Assembly (NCBI RefSeq): GCF_017298635.1
Contig: NZ_CP071182.1
Coordinates: forward strand, 496,001 to 560,000
Origin: Paenalicyclobacillus mengziensis
GTDB lineage: Bacteria > Bacillota > Bacilli > Alicyclobacillales > Alicyclobacillaceae
Direction: 5' to 3'
DNA: 64,000 nt
The notes below the pieces were generated by a model. The model did no database searches, was not told the DNA's origin, and saw only the letters and a list, made by a program, of their open reading frames with translations. Position numbers and translations under genes: made by a program. This document shows positions 41,288-49,221 of the stretch, in pieces (the first letter of the stretch is position 1; the number at the start of each line of letters is the position of its first letter).

Positions 41288-41700
41288 GCATCGAACTTTA
41301 CCTCATACTTGTCTGATTCCTCGCGAATCGGTGTGCCTGGACGGGTCATTTGGCTGATCGGTGTCCTGGACCGATAACCCCTGGGGGGATAAAAGACATA
41401 GCAACGATACATTTGTTGCTTGCGACCAAACCCCCTGGGGTATACCGCGTCCTCTAGGATACTTCTGTGCCCTAAGTTGGCGCCTATACCCCATACTGTC
41501 AGCCTCTTGCGGCCCCATCCGCCGTCGCCGCCTCTTTCCGCCCCGCCTGCTATCCCGCATTTGCCAGCAATCTCTCGCTCTACTATGATGGAAATGCCAT
41601 ACAATTGCCGCGCGATGGTTGTGCGTATCTAGAGAGCAGCGCGGCTTTTTTCGCCTTCTGGAGAGCACTGTGGTTAAGAACAGGGATAGGGGTGTAGCTA
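41288..41700. other. Intergenic region with repeats of the 52-60 bp family
   Basis: These 413 bp hold no supported gene. Between 41374 and about 41494 there are two units of the window-wide repeat family, read on the minus strand: ATACCCCAGGGGGTTTGG, then CAACAAATGTATCGTTGCTA, then ATCCCCCCAGGGGTTAT, and another unit with the core CACAGAAGTATCCTAG. The rest is GC-rich with short CG-rich strings before the UPF0182 gene. Confidence 0.7.
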
Positions 41701-44553
41701 GTGGTAACAAGAATGCGAAGGCGGAGATCCTTCTCTACTCCGTTCGTGGTACTGCTCATCATCGTCGTGGCTGTGATTATTGCGCATATCTTTATCGATC
41801 GGCTCTACGGTGTCAAAATTCACTCGGCACTCGGTTACGGCGCTGTTTACGAGAAGAATATGTGGTTTGAATTGGCCACTCGCTATCTTGGCGCGGCTCT
41901 CTATGCAGCCATTGCGCTCTTTGCCATTCGGCCCATTCAGTCTATCGTCCCGCGCCCGGCCTACCGGGGTATGCAACTCTTGCTTGTTGTCATCGGCTGG
42001 TTCGTTGGTTTTGCCATGTGGAGCCTCAATCCAACGGCCTGGTTCCTGTTTTTCAACCACAAGCCCTTTACATATTCCGATCCGCTGCAACACGTCAATG
42101 CGGCTTTTTACGTCTATAATCTGCCCTTGTTGATGGGGCTCTTTGGGCGTGTCATCGGGACGTTGGTCCTGTGGATCGCGGTTCGACTGATGGCAACCCT
42201 CGCCGCTTTTGTGCAGCAACAGATGCAGATTACTCGACCCGGTTTTGCACGACTCGTCCGCTCCCAGGCTCGGGGACTGCTGCTTGTACTTGGTACCATC
42301 CTGGTGTTGCTCGCAGGTTTAACTTATCTGAACCGGTATGAGACTATCCTGACGAGCGGTAATGGGTCGTTTGTCTATGGACCAGACTTTGTCACGGCCC
42401 GGCTGACGCTGCCGGTCTTCTCCTGGTTGCATATCGCAACTTTACTGTTAACCGCTGCAGCGGTGTTCTGGCAGGCATCCCATATCGATGATGTACTGCC
42501 CGAGAGAGACGGCTTTGCCCTTCCATCGTGGCGCAGCTTCCGTCGCCCTATTTTCGCTTTTGGTCTCTACATTGCATCGCTGATTGTCACTGGCGTCATC
42601 GGGTCTTTGGTGAATACACTCTACGTGCACCCGAATCAAAACACGGTCGAATTGCCGTACATCAAGGACACCATTGATGCGACGAGGTATGCCCTTGGTG
42701 TTGAAAATGTTCATACAATGCCCATAAATCCCGTCGATAACCTGTCGGCGGCTGACGTAGCCAGTCACCAAGATGCACTCGATAATGTCCGTGTCAATGA
42801 CCAAGGTCAGACCACCAGCATCTACAACCAATTGCAGAGTTTCAAGAACTACTTCACCTTTTCGAATGCAGCCGTGGACAGATACGACAACAAGGAAGTT
42901 TACATTTCAGCCAGACAGATGGATGTAACCAAATTACCAGTGCAGACATGGGTCAATCAGACGTTGATTTATACACACGGTTACGGTATCGCTGCGAGTC
43001 CAGTCAATCGCTTTGATGCCAATGGACTACCGATTTTTTGGGCGCAGAACACGCCCCAACAAGTGACGCCTCCTATCCCCCAAATCACCCGTCCCCAAAT
43101 TTACTTTGGCCTGATGAACAATAACGTCATCGCCCCATCCAAGCAGCCAGAGTTTGATTATCCAGTGGGGAACACGCAACACACTTCCCATTACAAAGGC
43201 GGATATGGTCTCCCGATTGTTGGCAACCGCCTGCTGTTGGCGATTGAACAAGGGAGTCTCAAGTTCTACACCAGCGATCAAATTACAAACAAGTCAGAGT
43301 GGCTGTTTGACCGCAACATCTATCAGCGCGTCGAGGACATCGCTCCGTTCCTAACATATGACAAGGACGCTTACCCGTTTGTGGACCAAAATGGACACAT
43401 CAAGTGGATTCTCGATGCCTACACCGAAACGCCGAATATCCCGTATGCACAGCAGTTCATGAATACGGCGTATATCCGAAACTCCGTAAAGGTTGTAATG
43501 GATGCCTACACGGGAAAGACCACCTTCTATGTGGTGGACAAGAACGATCCGATGCTCAAAAGTCTCGCCGCTGCGTATCCCTCGCTGTTTACGTATCACA
43601 TCCCGGCGGACATAGCAGCTCACTTTCGTTACCCTGTCGACCTGTTTCAAGCACAGGCTGATGCGCTAACGCGCTACCATATGACCAATCCATCTTCGTT
43701 CTACAATCAGGACGACCTCTGGCAGGTCGCGCAGCAGATCTACAACCAGAATCAGAAGCAAGCGCGCCCGCCAGTCTATCAGATGGTTCAGATGCCAGGC
43801 CAGACCAAGCCGCAGTTTGTCCTCAGCGAGTTGTTTACACCGCAAACCAAGGACAACCTCAATGGCTGGCTGATTGCAGATAACAGCCCGGGTGATTACG
43901 GCAAACTAACGCTGTATCAGTTCCCGCAGTCGTCGCTCGTGTTTGGCCCAATGCAGGCTGAAAACCAGATTGATGCAAATCCGTTCATCTCACAGGAACT
44001 ATCACTCTGGAACCAGCAGGGTTCACACGTGGTGCGGGGCAACCTGTTGTTGATTCCGGTTGGCAATTCGCTGATGTATGTTGAACCTGTGTACCTTGTC
44101 GCAAACCGCAGCAACTCTTTGCCGCAGTTGGAAAGGGTCATCATCGATTACAACGAGAAGGTCTACATGAATGACTCACTCGGTGCTGCACTACAAGATG
44201 TGTTGAATGGCAACACTGCGTCTTTATCGACTGGGGGAACGACCGGAGGGCAGACCGCTACAGGTACGGGGCAAAGCGGTGGCCAGACCAATCAGACAGG
44301 CCAGGGGACAACGAGCCCATCTGCTGGAAATGCACCTTCTAGTGGGACGCAGACTCTTCGCAAAATGACGATTCAACAGCTCATTACGATGGCCAACAAT
44401 TTGTTTGAGCAGTACCAGCAAGATACGGCAGCAGGCAGACTCGACAAGGCTGGGCAGGACCTCAGCAGCCTGAGAAGCGTACTCTCCACTTTGCAGTCGA
44501 AGGGTGGAACCACGGGAAATGCCATAGGGAGTGCTGCAGGAAATACCCCGTAG
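41701..44553 (+). CDS. UPF0182 family membrane protein
   Basis: The 950-residue protein has about seven transmembrane helices in its first 310 residues (FVVLLIIVVAVIIAHIFI at the start), then a large extracytoplasmic region with UPF0182 signatures: WVNQTLIYTHGYGIAASPVNR, PQIYFGLMNN, RVEDIAPFLTYDKDAYPF, and NKDDPMLKSLAAAYPSLF-like (written here as approximate; the ORF reads KNDPMLKS). A Gly/Thr/Gln-rich tail (about residues 840-890, GTTGGQTATGTGQSGGQTNQ) links to a short helical end. UPF0182 proteins are of unknown function, probably in cell-envelope processes. The GTG start lies 5 bases after GGGGTGT. It ends before the terminator at 44657. Confidence 0.92.
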   Translation: MVTRMRRRRSFSTPFVVLLIIVVAVIIAHIFIDRLYGVKIHSALGYGAVYEKNMWFELATRYLGAALYAAIALFAIRPIQSIVPRPAYRGMQLLLVVIGWFVGFAMWSLNPTAWFLFFNHKPFTYSDPLQHVNAAFYVYNLPLLMGLFGRVIGTLVLWIAVRLMATLAAFVQQQMQITRPGFARLVRSQARGLLLVLGTILVLLAGLTYLNRYETILTSGNGSFVYGPDFVTARLTLPVFSWLHIATLLLTAAAVFWQASHIDDVLPERDGFALPSWRSFRRPIFAFGLYIASLIVTGVIGSLVNTLYVHPNQNTVELPYIKDTIDATRYALGVENVHTMPINPVDNLSAADVASHQDALDNVRVNDQGQTTSIYNQLQSFKNYFTFSNAAVDRYDNKEVYISARQMDVTKLPVQTWVNQTLIYTHGYGIAASPVNRFDANGLPIFWAQNTPQQVTPPIPQITRPQIYFGLMNNNVIAPSKQPEFDYPVGNTQHTSHYKGGYGLPIVGNRLLLAIEQGSLKFYTSDQITNKSEWLFDRNIYQRVEDIAPFLTYDKDAYPFVDQNGHIKWILDAYTETPNIPYAQQFMNTAYIRNSVKVVMDAYTGKTTFYVVDKNDPMLKSLAAAYPSLFTYHIPADIAAHFRYPVDLFQAQADALTRYHMTNPSSFYNQDDLWQVAQQIYNQNQKQARPPVYQMVQMPGQTKPQFVLSELFTPQTKDNLNGWLIADNSPGDYGKLTLYQFPQSSLVFGPMQAENQIDANPFISQELSLWNQQGSHVVRGNLLLIPVGNSLMYVEPVYLVANRSNSLPQLERVIIDYNEKVYMNDSLGAALQDVLNGNTASLSTGGTTGGQTATGTGQSGGQTNQTGQGTTSPSAGNAPSSGTQTLRKMTIQQLITMANNLFEQYQQDTAAGRLDKAGQDLSSLRSVLSTLQSKGGTTGNAIGSAAGNTP

Positions 44554-44656
44554 ATAAGCCTTTGAGCACCACTGGAACGATTCAGGTATCGCACAAGCTA
44601 CCTCGCATGAGTTTACGAAGAGGTCAACAAGAGGTAAACAAGAGATAATCAATCAA

Positions 44657-44697
44657 AAGGCTGCCAGTTCGGGCATAGCGCCGTGCTGGCAGCCTTG
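44657..44697. terminator. Bidirectional terminator between UPF0182 and asnB
   Basis: AAGGCTGCCAG (44657-44667) pairs with CTGGCAGCCTT (44686-44696). It stands between convergent genes and has T-rich flanks on the plus strand only in part, A-rich on the left, so it can serve both. Confidence 0.75.
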
Positions 44698-44704
44698 TCA
44701 TTCG

Positions 44705-46552
44705 CTACACCAATTTAATCTTCCACTTGTCGAGCCAGGCGTTCACCTCAATCAAATAGTGAAACAGTTGAGCCGTTCCCAAAATCTGTCCGAACCAAGG
44801 CCGATGCTCTGACGGATGGTAGCTCTCTTCGGCTAACTTTTGTATCGCCTCCACATCCACTAACGGGCGGATTGGCGCATTTTGGTCCTGCACCATCTCG
44901 AGAGCCATGCGGCGTGTTGCCTCGAGGTATTCCGGGTTTGGTGTGCCAGGATAAGGGCTCTTTTTTCTGTACAGCGCGTCTTCTGGCAGCATCCCTTTCA
45001 AGGCGCGCCGAAGCAGACCTTTGATTTCCCCATCGCAGGCTTTCATTGCCCACGGCACATTATAGACATACTCGACCAGACGGTGGTCAGTAAAGGGAAC
45101 GCGGGCTTCAAGAGACGCCCCCATGCTCATGCGGTCTTTTCGGTCCAAAAGTGTGGGCAAAAACCTCGTAATGCTGAGATAACCAATTTCCCGAACCCGG
45201 GCTTCGTGCGCATCTTCACCCGGCAGACGCTCAACTTCTGCTAATGCTTCGCGGTAGCGATTTTTGACGTATTCCTCGGGCCGAATCATTTCTTTCAGCT
45301 CACCTGACATGATGCGCATGCGCTCTCCGAGCCGCAGAGACCACGGAAATGTATCTGCGTCGAGTGACTCCTGCCGGTGGAACCAGGGATACCCGCCAAA
45401 CACCTCATCCGCCGCTTCCCCTGTCAGTGCAACCGTGTGTTCTTCCTTGACCGCCTTGCAAAACAGGTACATGGATACGTCGATGTCAGCCATACCAGGG
45501 ACATCCCTGGCACCAAGCGGTGTCAGTAAGTCGTCGACCATCTTCTGCATTGGAACGACAATGCGGTGGTGCACCGTGCCCAGATGCTCGGAAATCTTCA
45601 TGGCCCAGGGTGCATCAAGACTCTTTTGAAAGCTGTTTGCGGTGAAGTGCTTTTCCATGTCTTCGATCTCGATGGAATACGTGTGCAGCGGTCCTTGCCC
45701 GGTCTCTGCGTAGTACTGTGCAGCCAAGGCGGATACGCCGCTTGAGTCCAGGCCGCCTGACAAGAAAGTGCACACGGGGACGTCGGATACCAACTGACGC
45801 CGCACGGTGTCCTTAAACAATTCCCTGACACGTTCCACGGTTTCGTCGAGGCTGTCTTCATGCGGGTGTGACCGCAAGGTCCAATAGGCCTCGTCGTGCA
45901 TTTTTTCCCGTGTCGCAAGGATAAAGTGTCCTGCACGGACTTCCTCTACCCCTTTGAAGATACCGTGTCCAGGGGTCTTTGCTGGCCCGATTGCAAACAC
46001 TTCGGCAAGGCCCTCGGTATCCACTTCCGGAACAAAGTCTGGATGAGATAAGATGCCCTTCAACTCCGACGCAAACAGGATTCGAGACCCCTGTCGGGTG
46101 AAAAACAACGGCTTGACTCCGAGACGGTCTCGTGCCAGAAACAGAGATTTGTTTGCAGCATCCCAGATGGCAAAGGCATAGATTCCGTTAAATTTCTCGA
46201 GACAGCGCGGTCCAAAGGCCATATAAGCCGTCAGAACCACTTCTGTATCGCTGTAGGATTCGAAATGGAACCCCTGCTCAAGCAGTTCCCTTCGTACGTC
46301 CTCGGTGTTGTACAGCTCTCCGTTGTAGACTAGGGTATAGGAGTTGTCACCGAGACGTCGTGTCATCGGTTGTGCACCGCCAGCGGGATCGACAACAATG
46401 AGGCGGCGATGGGCAAAGGCGGCCGAGGAAGAAAGCCACATGCCTTCTGCATCGGGACCGCGGCAAATCAGCGACTTACCCATTTGATTGAGGGCTTCAC
46501 GTTCCCCGCTCAGATCGCGTTCCCAGTCTATCCACCCTGCGATTCCACACAT
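44705..46552 (-). CDS. asnB: Asparagine synthase (glutamine-hydrolysing)
   Basis: The 615-residue protein starts MCGIAGWIDW, so Cys2 is the glutamine amidotransferase nucleophile. It has FAHRRLIVVDPAGGAQPM and LVYNGELYNTEDVRREL in the N-terminal domain. The ATP-pyrophosphatase loop FLSGGLDSSGVSALAA and EAADEVFGGYPWF follow in the synthetase domain. It makes asparagine from aspartate, glutamine and ATP. B. subtilis paralogues include AsnB, AsnH and AsnO; the 615-residue length is closest to AsnO (inference). CGTTGTGTGGAATCGCAGG-type start context shows no strong ribosome site beyond AGGGGG. It is transcribed alone. Confidence 0.95.
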   Translation of the reverse strand: MCGIAGWIDWERDLSGEREALNQMGKSLICRGPDAEGMWLSSSAAFAHRRLIVVDPAGGAQPMTRRLGDNSYTLVYNGELYNTEDVRRELLEQGFHFESYSDTEVVLTAYMAFGPRCLEKFNGIYAFAIWDAANKSLFLARDRLGVKPLFFTRQGSRILFASELKGILSHPDFVPEVDTEGLAEVFAIGPAKTPGHGIFKGVEEVRAGHFILATREKMHDEAYWTLRSHPHEDSLDETVERVRELFKDTVRRQLVSDVPVCTFLSGGLDSSGVSALAAQYYAETGQGPLHTYSIEIEDMEKHFTANSFQKSLDAPWAMKISEHLGTVHHRIVVPMQKMVDDLLTPLGARDVPGMADIDVSMYLFCKAVKEEHTVALTGEAADEVFGGYPWFHRQESLDADTFPWSLRLGERMRIMSGELKEMIRPEEYVKNRYREALAEVERLPGEDAHEARVREIGYLSITRFLPTLLDRKDRMSMGASLEARVPFTDHRLVEYVYNVPWAMKACDGEIKGLLRRALKGMLPEDALYRKKSPYPGTPNPEYLEATRRMALEMVQDQNAPIRPLVDVEAIQKLAEESYHPSEHRPWFGQILGTAQLFHYLIEVNAWLDKWKIKLV

Positions 46553-46697
46553 ATTCTGGCCCCCTAAAAAAGTGTTGTGGGCCTACGCCCAGGCGCTCTG
46601 TTCAATGTATGTCACCTGTTAGGGCAAGGTGCAACACTGGAAATGATTTGACGCGTCACAGCCTGTATAATGTGGTTATGTAACGGATGGGGGGCAC

Positions 46698-46982
46698 ATG
46701 ACTATGGCCGTTGTCAACGTAACCGAACTGCTCGTACAGTCAGCTCTGAAAGACGCTTACATTGGGAAGGGCAGGCTCACCTGTGACTGTGCACGGTGTG
46801 TCGAAGACATCAAGGCCATCGCACTCAACCATCTCCCGCCACATTACGTGTCCACTGACCAGGGAGTAGCCTATGTAAAGGCCCAGTATATCGATCCGCA
46901 GTTACAATCTGACGTCCTGCGTGAGCTGGCGTTCGCTGCACAGACAGTATCAAGCTCACCCCGGCACATAGAAGGCTCATGA
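46698..46982 (+). CDS. ComFB-like late competence domain protein
   Basis: The 94-residue protein contains NVTELLVQSALKDAY, CDCARCVEDIKAIALNHLPPHYV and ST-x2-GVAYVKAQY, the ComFB domain signature with its conserved cysteines (Cys-x-Cys-x2-Cys), which probably bind zinc. In B. subtilis ComFB lies between comFA and comFC; here it stands alone, upstream of tadA. The ATG at 46698 follows GGGGGGCAC. Its stop overlaps the tadA start (ATGA), so the two are translationally coupled. Confidence 0.85.
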   Translation: MTMAVVNVTELLVQSALKDAYIGKGRLTCDCARCVEDIKAIALNHLPPHYVSTDQGVAYVKAQYIDPQLQSDVLRELAFAAQTVSSSPRHIEGS

Positions 46983-47515
46983 AGACTCCATGGCAACACC
47001 AGCACGGGAGTGGTGACCCATTTGCGAGCCCATCCGGACTAAAGCTGACACCGACCGCTCGGAACGAGCACGAGCACTTTATGCGTCAAGCACTGGCCAT
47101 GGCTCATCAGGCAGCAAAACTGGGCGAGGTTCCAATTGGCGCAGTTGTTGTGCGAAACGGTCAGTTGGTGACGAGTGCACACAACTGGCGAGAAACGTGG
47201 AATGACCCAACTGCCCATGCGGAACTCATTGCGATTCGCGAGGCGAGCAAGGTCCTTGGGGGATGGAGACTGGAAGACTGTACACTCTATGTGACCCTCG
47301 AACCTTGCCCGATGTGCGCCGGTGCCATTGTCTTGTCGCGTATCGGCAACGTGTACTTTGGGGCAAAAGACGAGAAGGGCGGAGCGGTGGTATCGAAACT
47401 TCACAGCTTTACGCCTGGGCTGTGGAACCACGATCCAAACTTTCACGGTGGAATTTTAGCGGACGAGTGTGGTATGATACTCAAGGATTTCTTCCGAGGT
47501 CTGCGAAACAGCTGA
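46979..47515 (+). CDS. tadA: tRNA-specific adenosine deaminase
   Basis: The 178-residue protein has the deaminase zinc site HAELIAI (His and Glu) and LEPCPMCAGAIVLSRI (two Cys), and the fold ends DEKGGAVVSK with FHGGILADECGMILKDFF. TadA converts A34 to inosine in tRNA-Arg. An N-terminal extension of about 28 residues (KTPWQHQHGSGDPFASPSG) before the usual start is variable. It overlaps the comFB-like gene by 4 bases. In B. subtilis tadA (yaaJ) also precedes the SRP RNA gene and dnaX, which supports the call. Confidence 0.95.
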   Translation: MKTPWQHQHGSGDPFASPSGLKLTPTARNEHEHFMRQALAMAHQAAKLGEVPIGAVVVRNGQLVTSAHNWRETWNDPTAHAELIAIREASKVLGGWRLEDCTLYVTLEPCPMCAGAIVLSRIGNVYFGAKDEKGGAVVSKLHSFTPGLWNHDPNFHGGILADECGMILKDFFRGLRNS

Positions 47516-47557
47516 GGACAGCTGTTATCATCGCTGTTTTGAACGCGGGCAGTGCAT

Positions 47558-47605
47558 GGAAGAGTCAGTCAAAAGCATTAGGGAAGAGTCAGTCAAAAGC
47601 ATTAG
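47558..47605 (+). repeat. 24-bp tandem duplication directly before tRNA-Ser
   Basis: GGAAGAGTCAGTCAAAAGCA followed by TTAG occurs twice without a gap, at 47558-47581 and 47582-47605; the second copy ends at the first base of the tRNA. It may affect 5' processing of the precursor; this is untested. Confidence 0.9.
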
Positions 47606-47695
47606 GGAGAGATGTCTGAGTGGCCGAAAGAGCTCGCCTCGAAAGCGAGTAGCCCTGCAAGGGGCTCGTGGGTTCGAATCCCACTCTCTCCGCCA
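47606..47695 (+). tRNA. tRNA-Ser (CGA)
   Basis: The 90-nt class II tRNA begins GGAGAGA and ends TCTCTCCGCCA. The anticodon loop CTCGAAA gives CGA. The long variable arm is TAGCCCTGCAAGGGGCT-like, as in serine tRNAs. CCA is encoded. Confidence 0.95.
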
Positions 47696-47711
47696 TGTGA
47701 CTACGCGTATT

Positions 47712-47836
47712 GTGACCAAGAACCAAGTGGGGTCCCATGCGGCGAAAACTTCCGAACCGTGTCAGGTCCTGACGGAAGCAGCACTAAGGGAGACCTTTCG
47801 GGCGACGTGGGCAAGCCTTGCTTGGTTCTTGGTCAC
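47712..47836 (+). ncRNA. ffs: Signal recognition particle RNA (small bacterial type)
   Basis: The outer stem GTGACCAAGAACCAAG pairs with CTTGGTTCTTGGTCAC. The apical part contains GTCAGGTCCTGACGGAAGCAGC, the SRP RNA domain IV signature bound by Ffh (parts quoted, 20-base limit). Its place between tadA/tRNA-Ser and dnaX matches the scr gene of B. subtilis, although it lacks the long Alu-domain form. Confidence 0.93.
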
Positions 47837-47853
47837 AGTACGTGCAGTCGAGT

Positions 47854-47889
47854 AAAGACAGCCGGTTTTGTTGAGGCTGTCTTTTTTTT
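47854..47889 (+). terminator. Terminator of the SRP RNA gene
   Basis: AAAGACAGCC (47854-47863) pairs with GGCTGTCTTT, and the T-run continues to 47889. Confidence 0.93.
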
Positions 47890-48062
47890 GTCTGCTGTCT
47901 TCGTTTGTTTGCTGTCATTTTATGTCTATGCTTGTCAAATGATTGGAGCTTTTGTCGCGGTGCAGGATTTGCGTCGCTAGGTTGCGAAGTTACCCGGACA
48001 CATTTCCTGGACACCATGATTACACCGTAGATGACACACAGGGACGACTGGAGGTCATGGCG

Positions 48063-49118
48063 ATGATATCGCACGAAGTCCACGGTGGACCTTCTCACCC
48101 GTTTGCTTCCCTGAACTGGTTGAACGCAGGTGTTATTCATCTGGATAGCCAAGGCTGGCTGACCATTTATAACGATCTTGCTGCACAGCTTTTAGATATC
48201 ACTGCTGAGCTCGAAGTTCCAATTCGGATTGAGGAGTGCTTCGCCACAACGCGGGAGGAGTACAAACTTCTTCATCATATCCTCACATCGAAAGCAGAGG
48301 TCAGAAACCAGCTCATCACGTGGGCAGAGAATGGCCGCATCCGACACGTGCTCATTGATTCATACCGCGTCGACACTGGTGTCTATCTCGTCATGAAAGA
48401 CCTTGGTGATTTCGTTCTGCTTGACCAACACTTGCAGCGGACAGACAAACTCGCTGTGGTTGGTAAAGTAGCGGCTGGAATCGCGCACGAGATTCGAAAC
48501 CCGCTGACCACCGTCCGCGGGTTTCTGCAGGTGATGATGAACCGCCTTTCCGGACGTGAGATGGACGAGGAAGAAGAGTACCTGCGCATGATGGTGAAGG
48601 AAGTGGATAAGGTAGAGAGCCTCGTGAAGGAACTGTTGTTGCTGTCAAAGCCGCACCGTACTGCCAGACGGCACTGTCAACTCGGTCAGTTGGTCAGAAG
48701 GTTACAGCCTTTGATTCTGGAGCAGGCGGCTGAGAAAAAGGTCCGGGTGGAGTTCATAATCGATGGGGATATCCCGCACGTTGTCGGGGACGAGGAACTT
48801 TTGTCTCACGTGATTATACAGTTGGTTGAGAACGCCCTTGATGCGATGGAAGTGGATGGTCAGTTGACGGTGCGCGTCTGCCGTGAAAATCACGTTGTCC
48901 GGCTTGACGTCCGAGATACCGGTCCGGGCATTCCGTACTATCACATGGACCAAGTGTTTGATGCTTTCTTTACCACGAAGGAAAAAGGTACAGGACTCGG
49001 GCTGCCTATCTGTCAAAAGATTGTTGCCGATCACGGTGGCGAAATCCACGTCTCCTCGAAAGGTTTTGGAACGACGTTCTCGGTCCTGTTGCCAGCTGCA
49101 GAGTCTGCCTCCGCATGA
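48063..49118 (+). CDS. Soluble PAS sensor histidine kinase, sporulation-kinase type
   Basis: The 351-residue protein has no membrane segment. A PAS-like fold covers residues 10-125 (INWLNAGVIHLDSQGWLTIYNDLAAQLL-type in parts). HisKA has His142 in GIAHEIRNPLTTVRGFLQVM. The HATPase domain has QLVENALDAM, DVRDTGPGI and KGTGLGLPICQK. The box again resembles KinA-like kinases feeding Spo0F. No response regulator gene is adjacent. I start at the ATG at 48063, since CTGGAGGTC precedes it at good distance; the 40 residues further upstream in this frame are not conserved-looking. It lies between the SRP RNA and dnaX, where B. subtilis has no kinase. Confidence 0.9.
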   Translation: MISHEVHGGPSHPFASLNWLNAGVIHLDSQGWLTIYNDLAAQLLDITAELEVPIRIEECFATTREEYKLLHHILTSKAEVRNQLITWAENGRIRHVLIDSYRVDTGVYLVMKDLGDFVLLDQHLQRTDKLAVVGKVAAGIAHEIRNPLTTVRGFLQVMMNRLSGREMDEEEEYLRMMVKEVDKVESLVKELLLLSKPHRTARRHCQLGQLVRRLQPLILEQAAEKKVRVEFIIDGDIPHVVGDEELLSHVIIQLVENALDAMEVDGQLTVRVCRENHVVRLDVRDTGPGIPYYHMDQVFDAFFTTKEKGTGLGLPICQKIVADHGGEIHVSSKGFGTTFSVLLPAAESASA

Positions 49119-49164
49119 TTTCTTTGCGCGCGTGAATCTCTGGTTGTGAACCCGTTTGAGAGAA

Positions 49165-49212
49165 CCCCCTGCCTGTGATAACTTTAAGGTGCGTCTTTAT
49201 CTCGGCAGGGGG
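49165..49212 (+). promoter_or_regulatory. Hairpin hiding the dnaX ribosome site
   Basis: CCCCCTGCC (49165-49173) is the exact complement of GGCAGGGGG (49204-49212), which contains the dnaX Shine-Dalgarno sequence before the GTG at 49222. The loop is about 30 bases. If formed it would lower dnaX translation. Function is inferred. Confidence 0.4.
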
Positions 49213-49221
49213 GCTCCACAA

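Noticed and set aside
46640-46690. TTGACG and TATAAT upstream of the comFB-like gene as a promoter
   Set aside because: The boxes are only 12 bp apart, too close for sigma-A. The -10 may be real with another -35, but I cannot place it.
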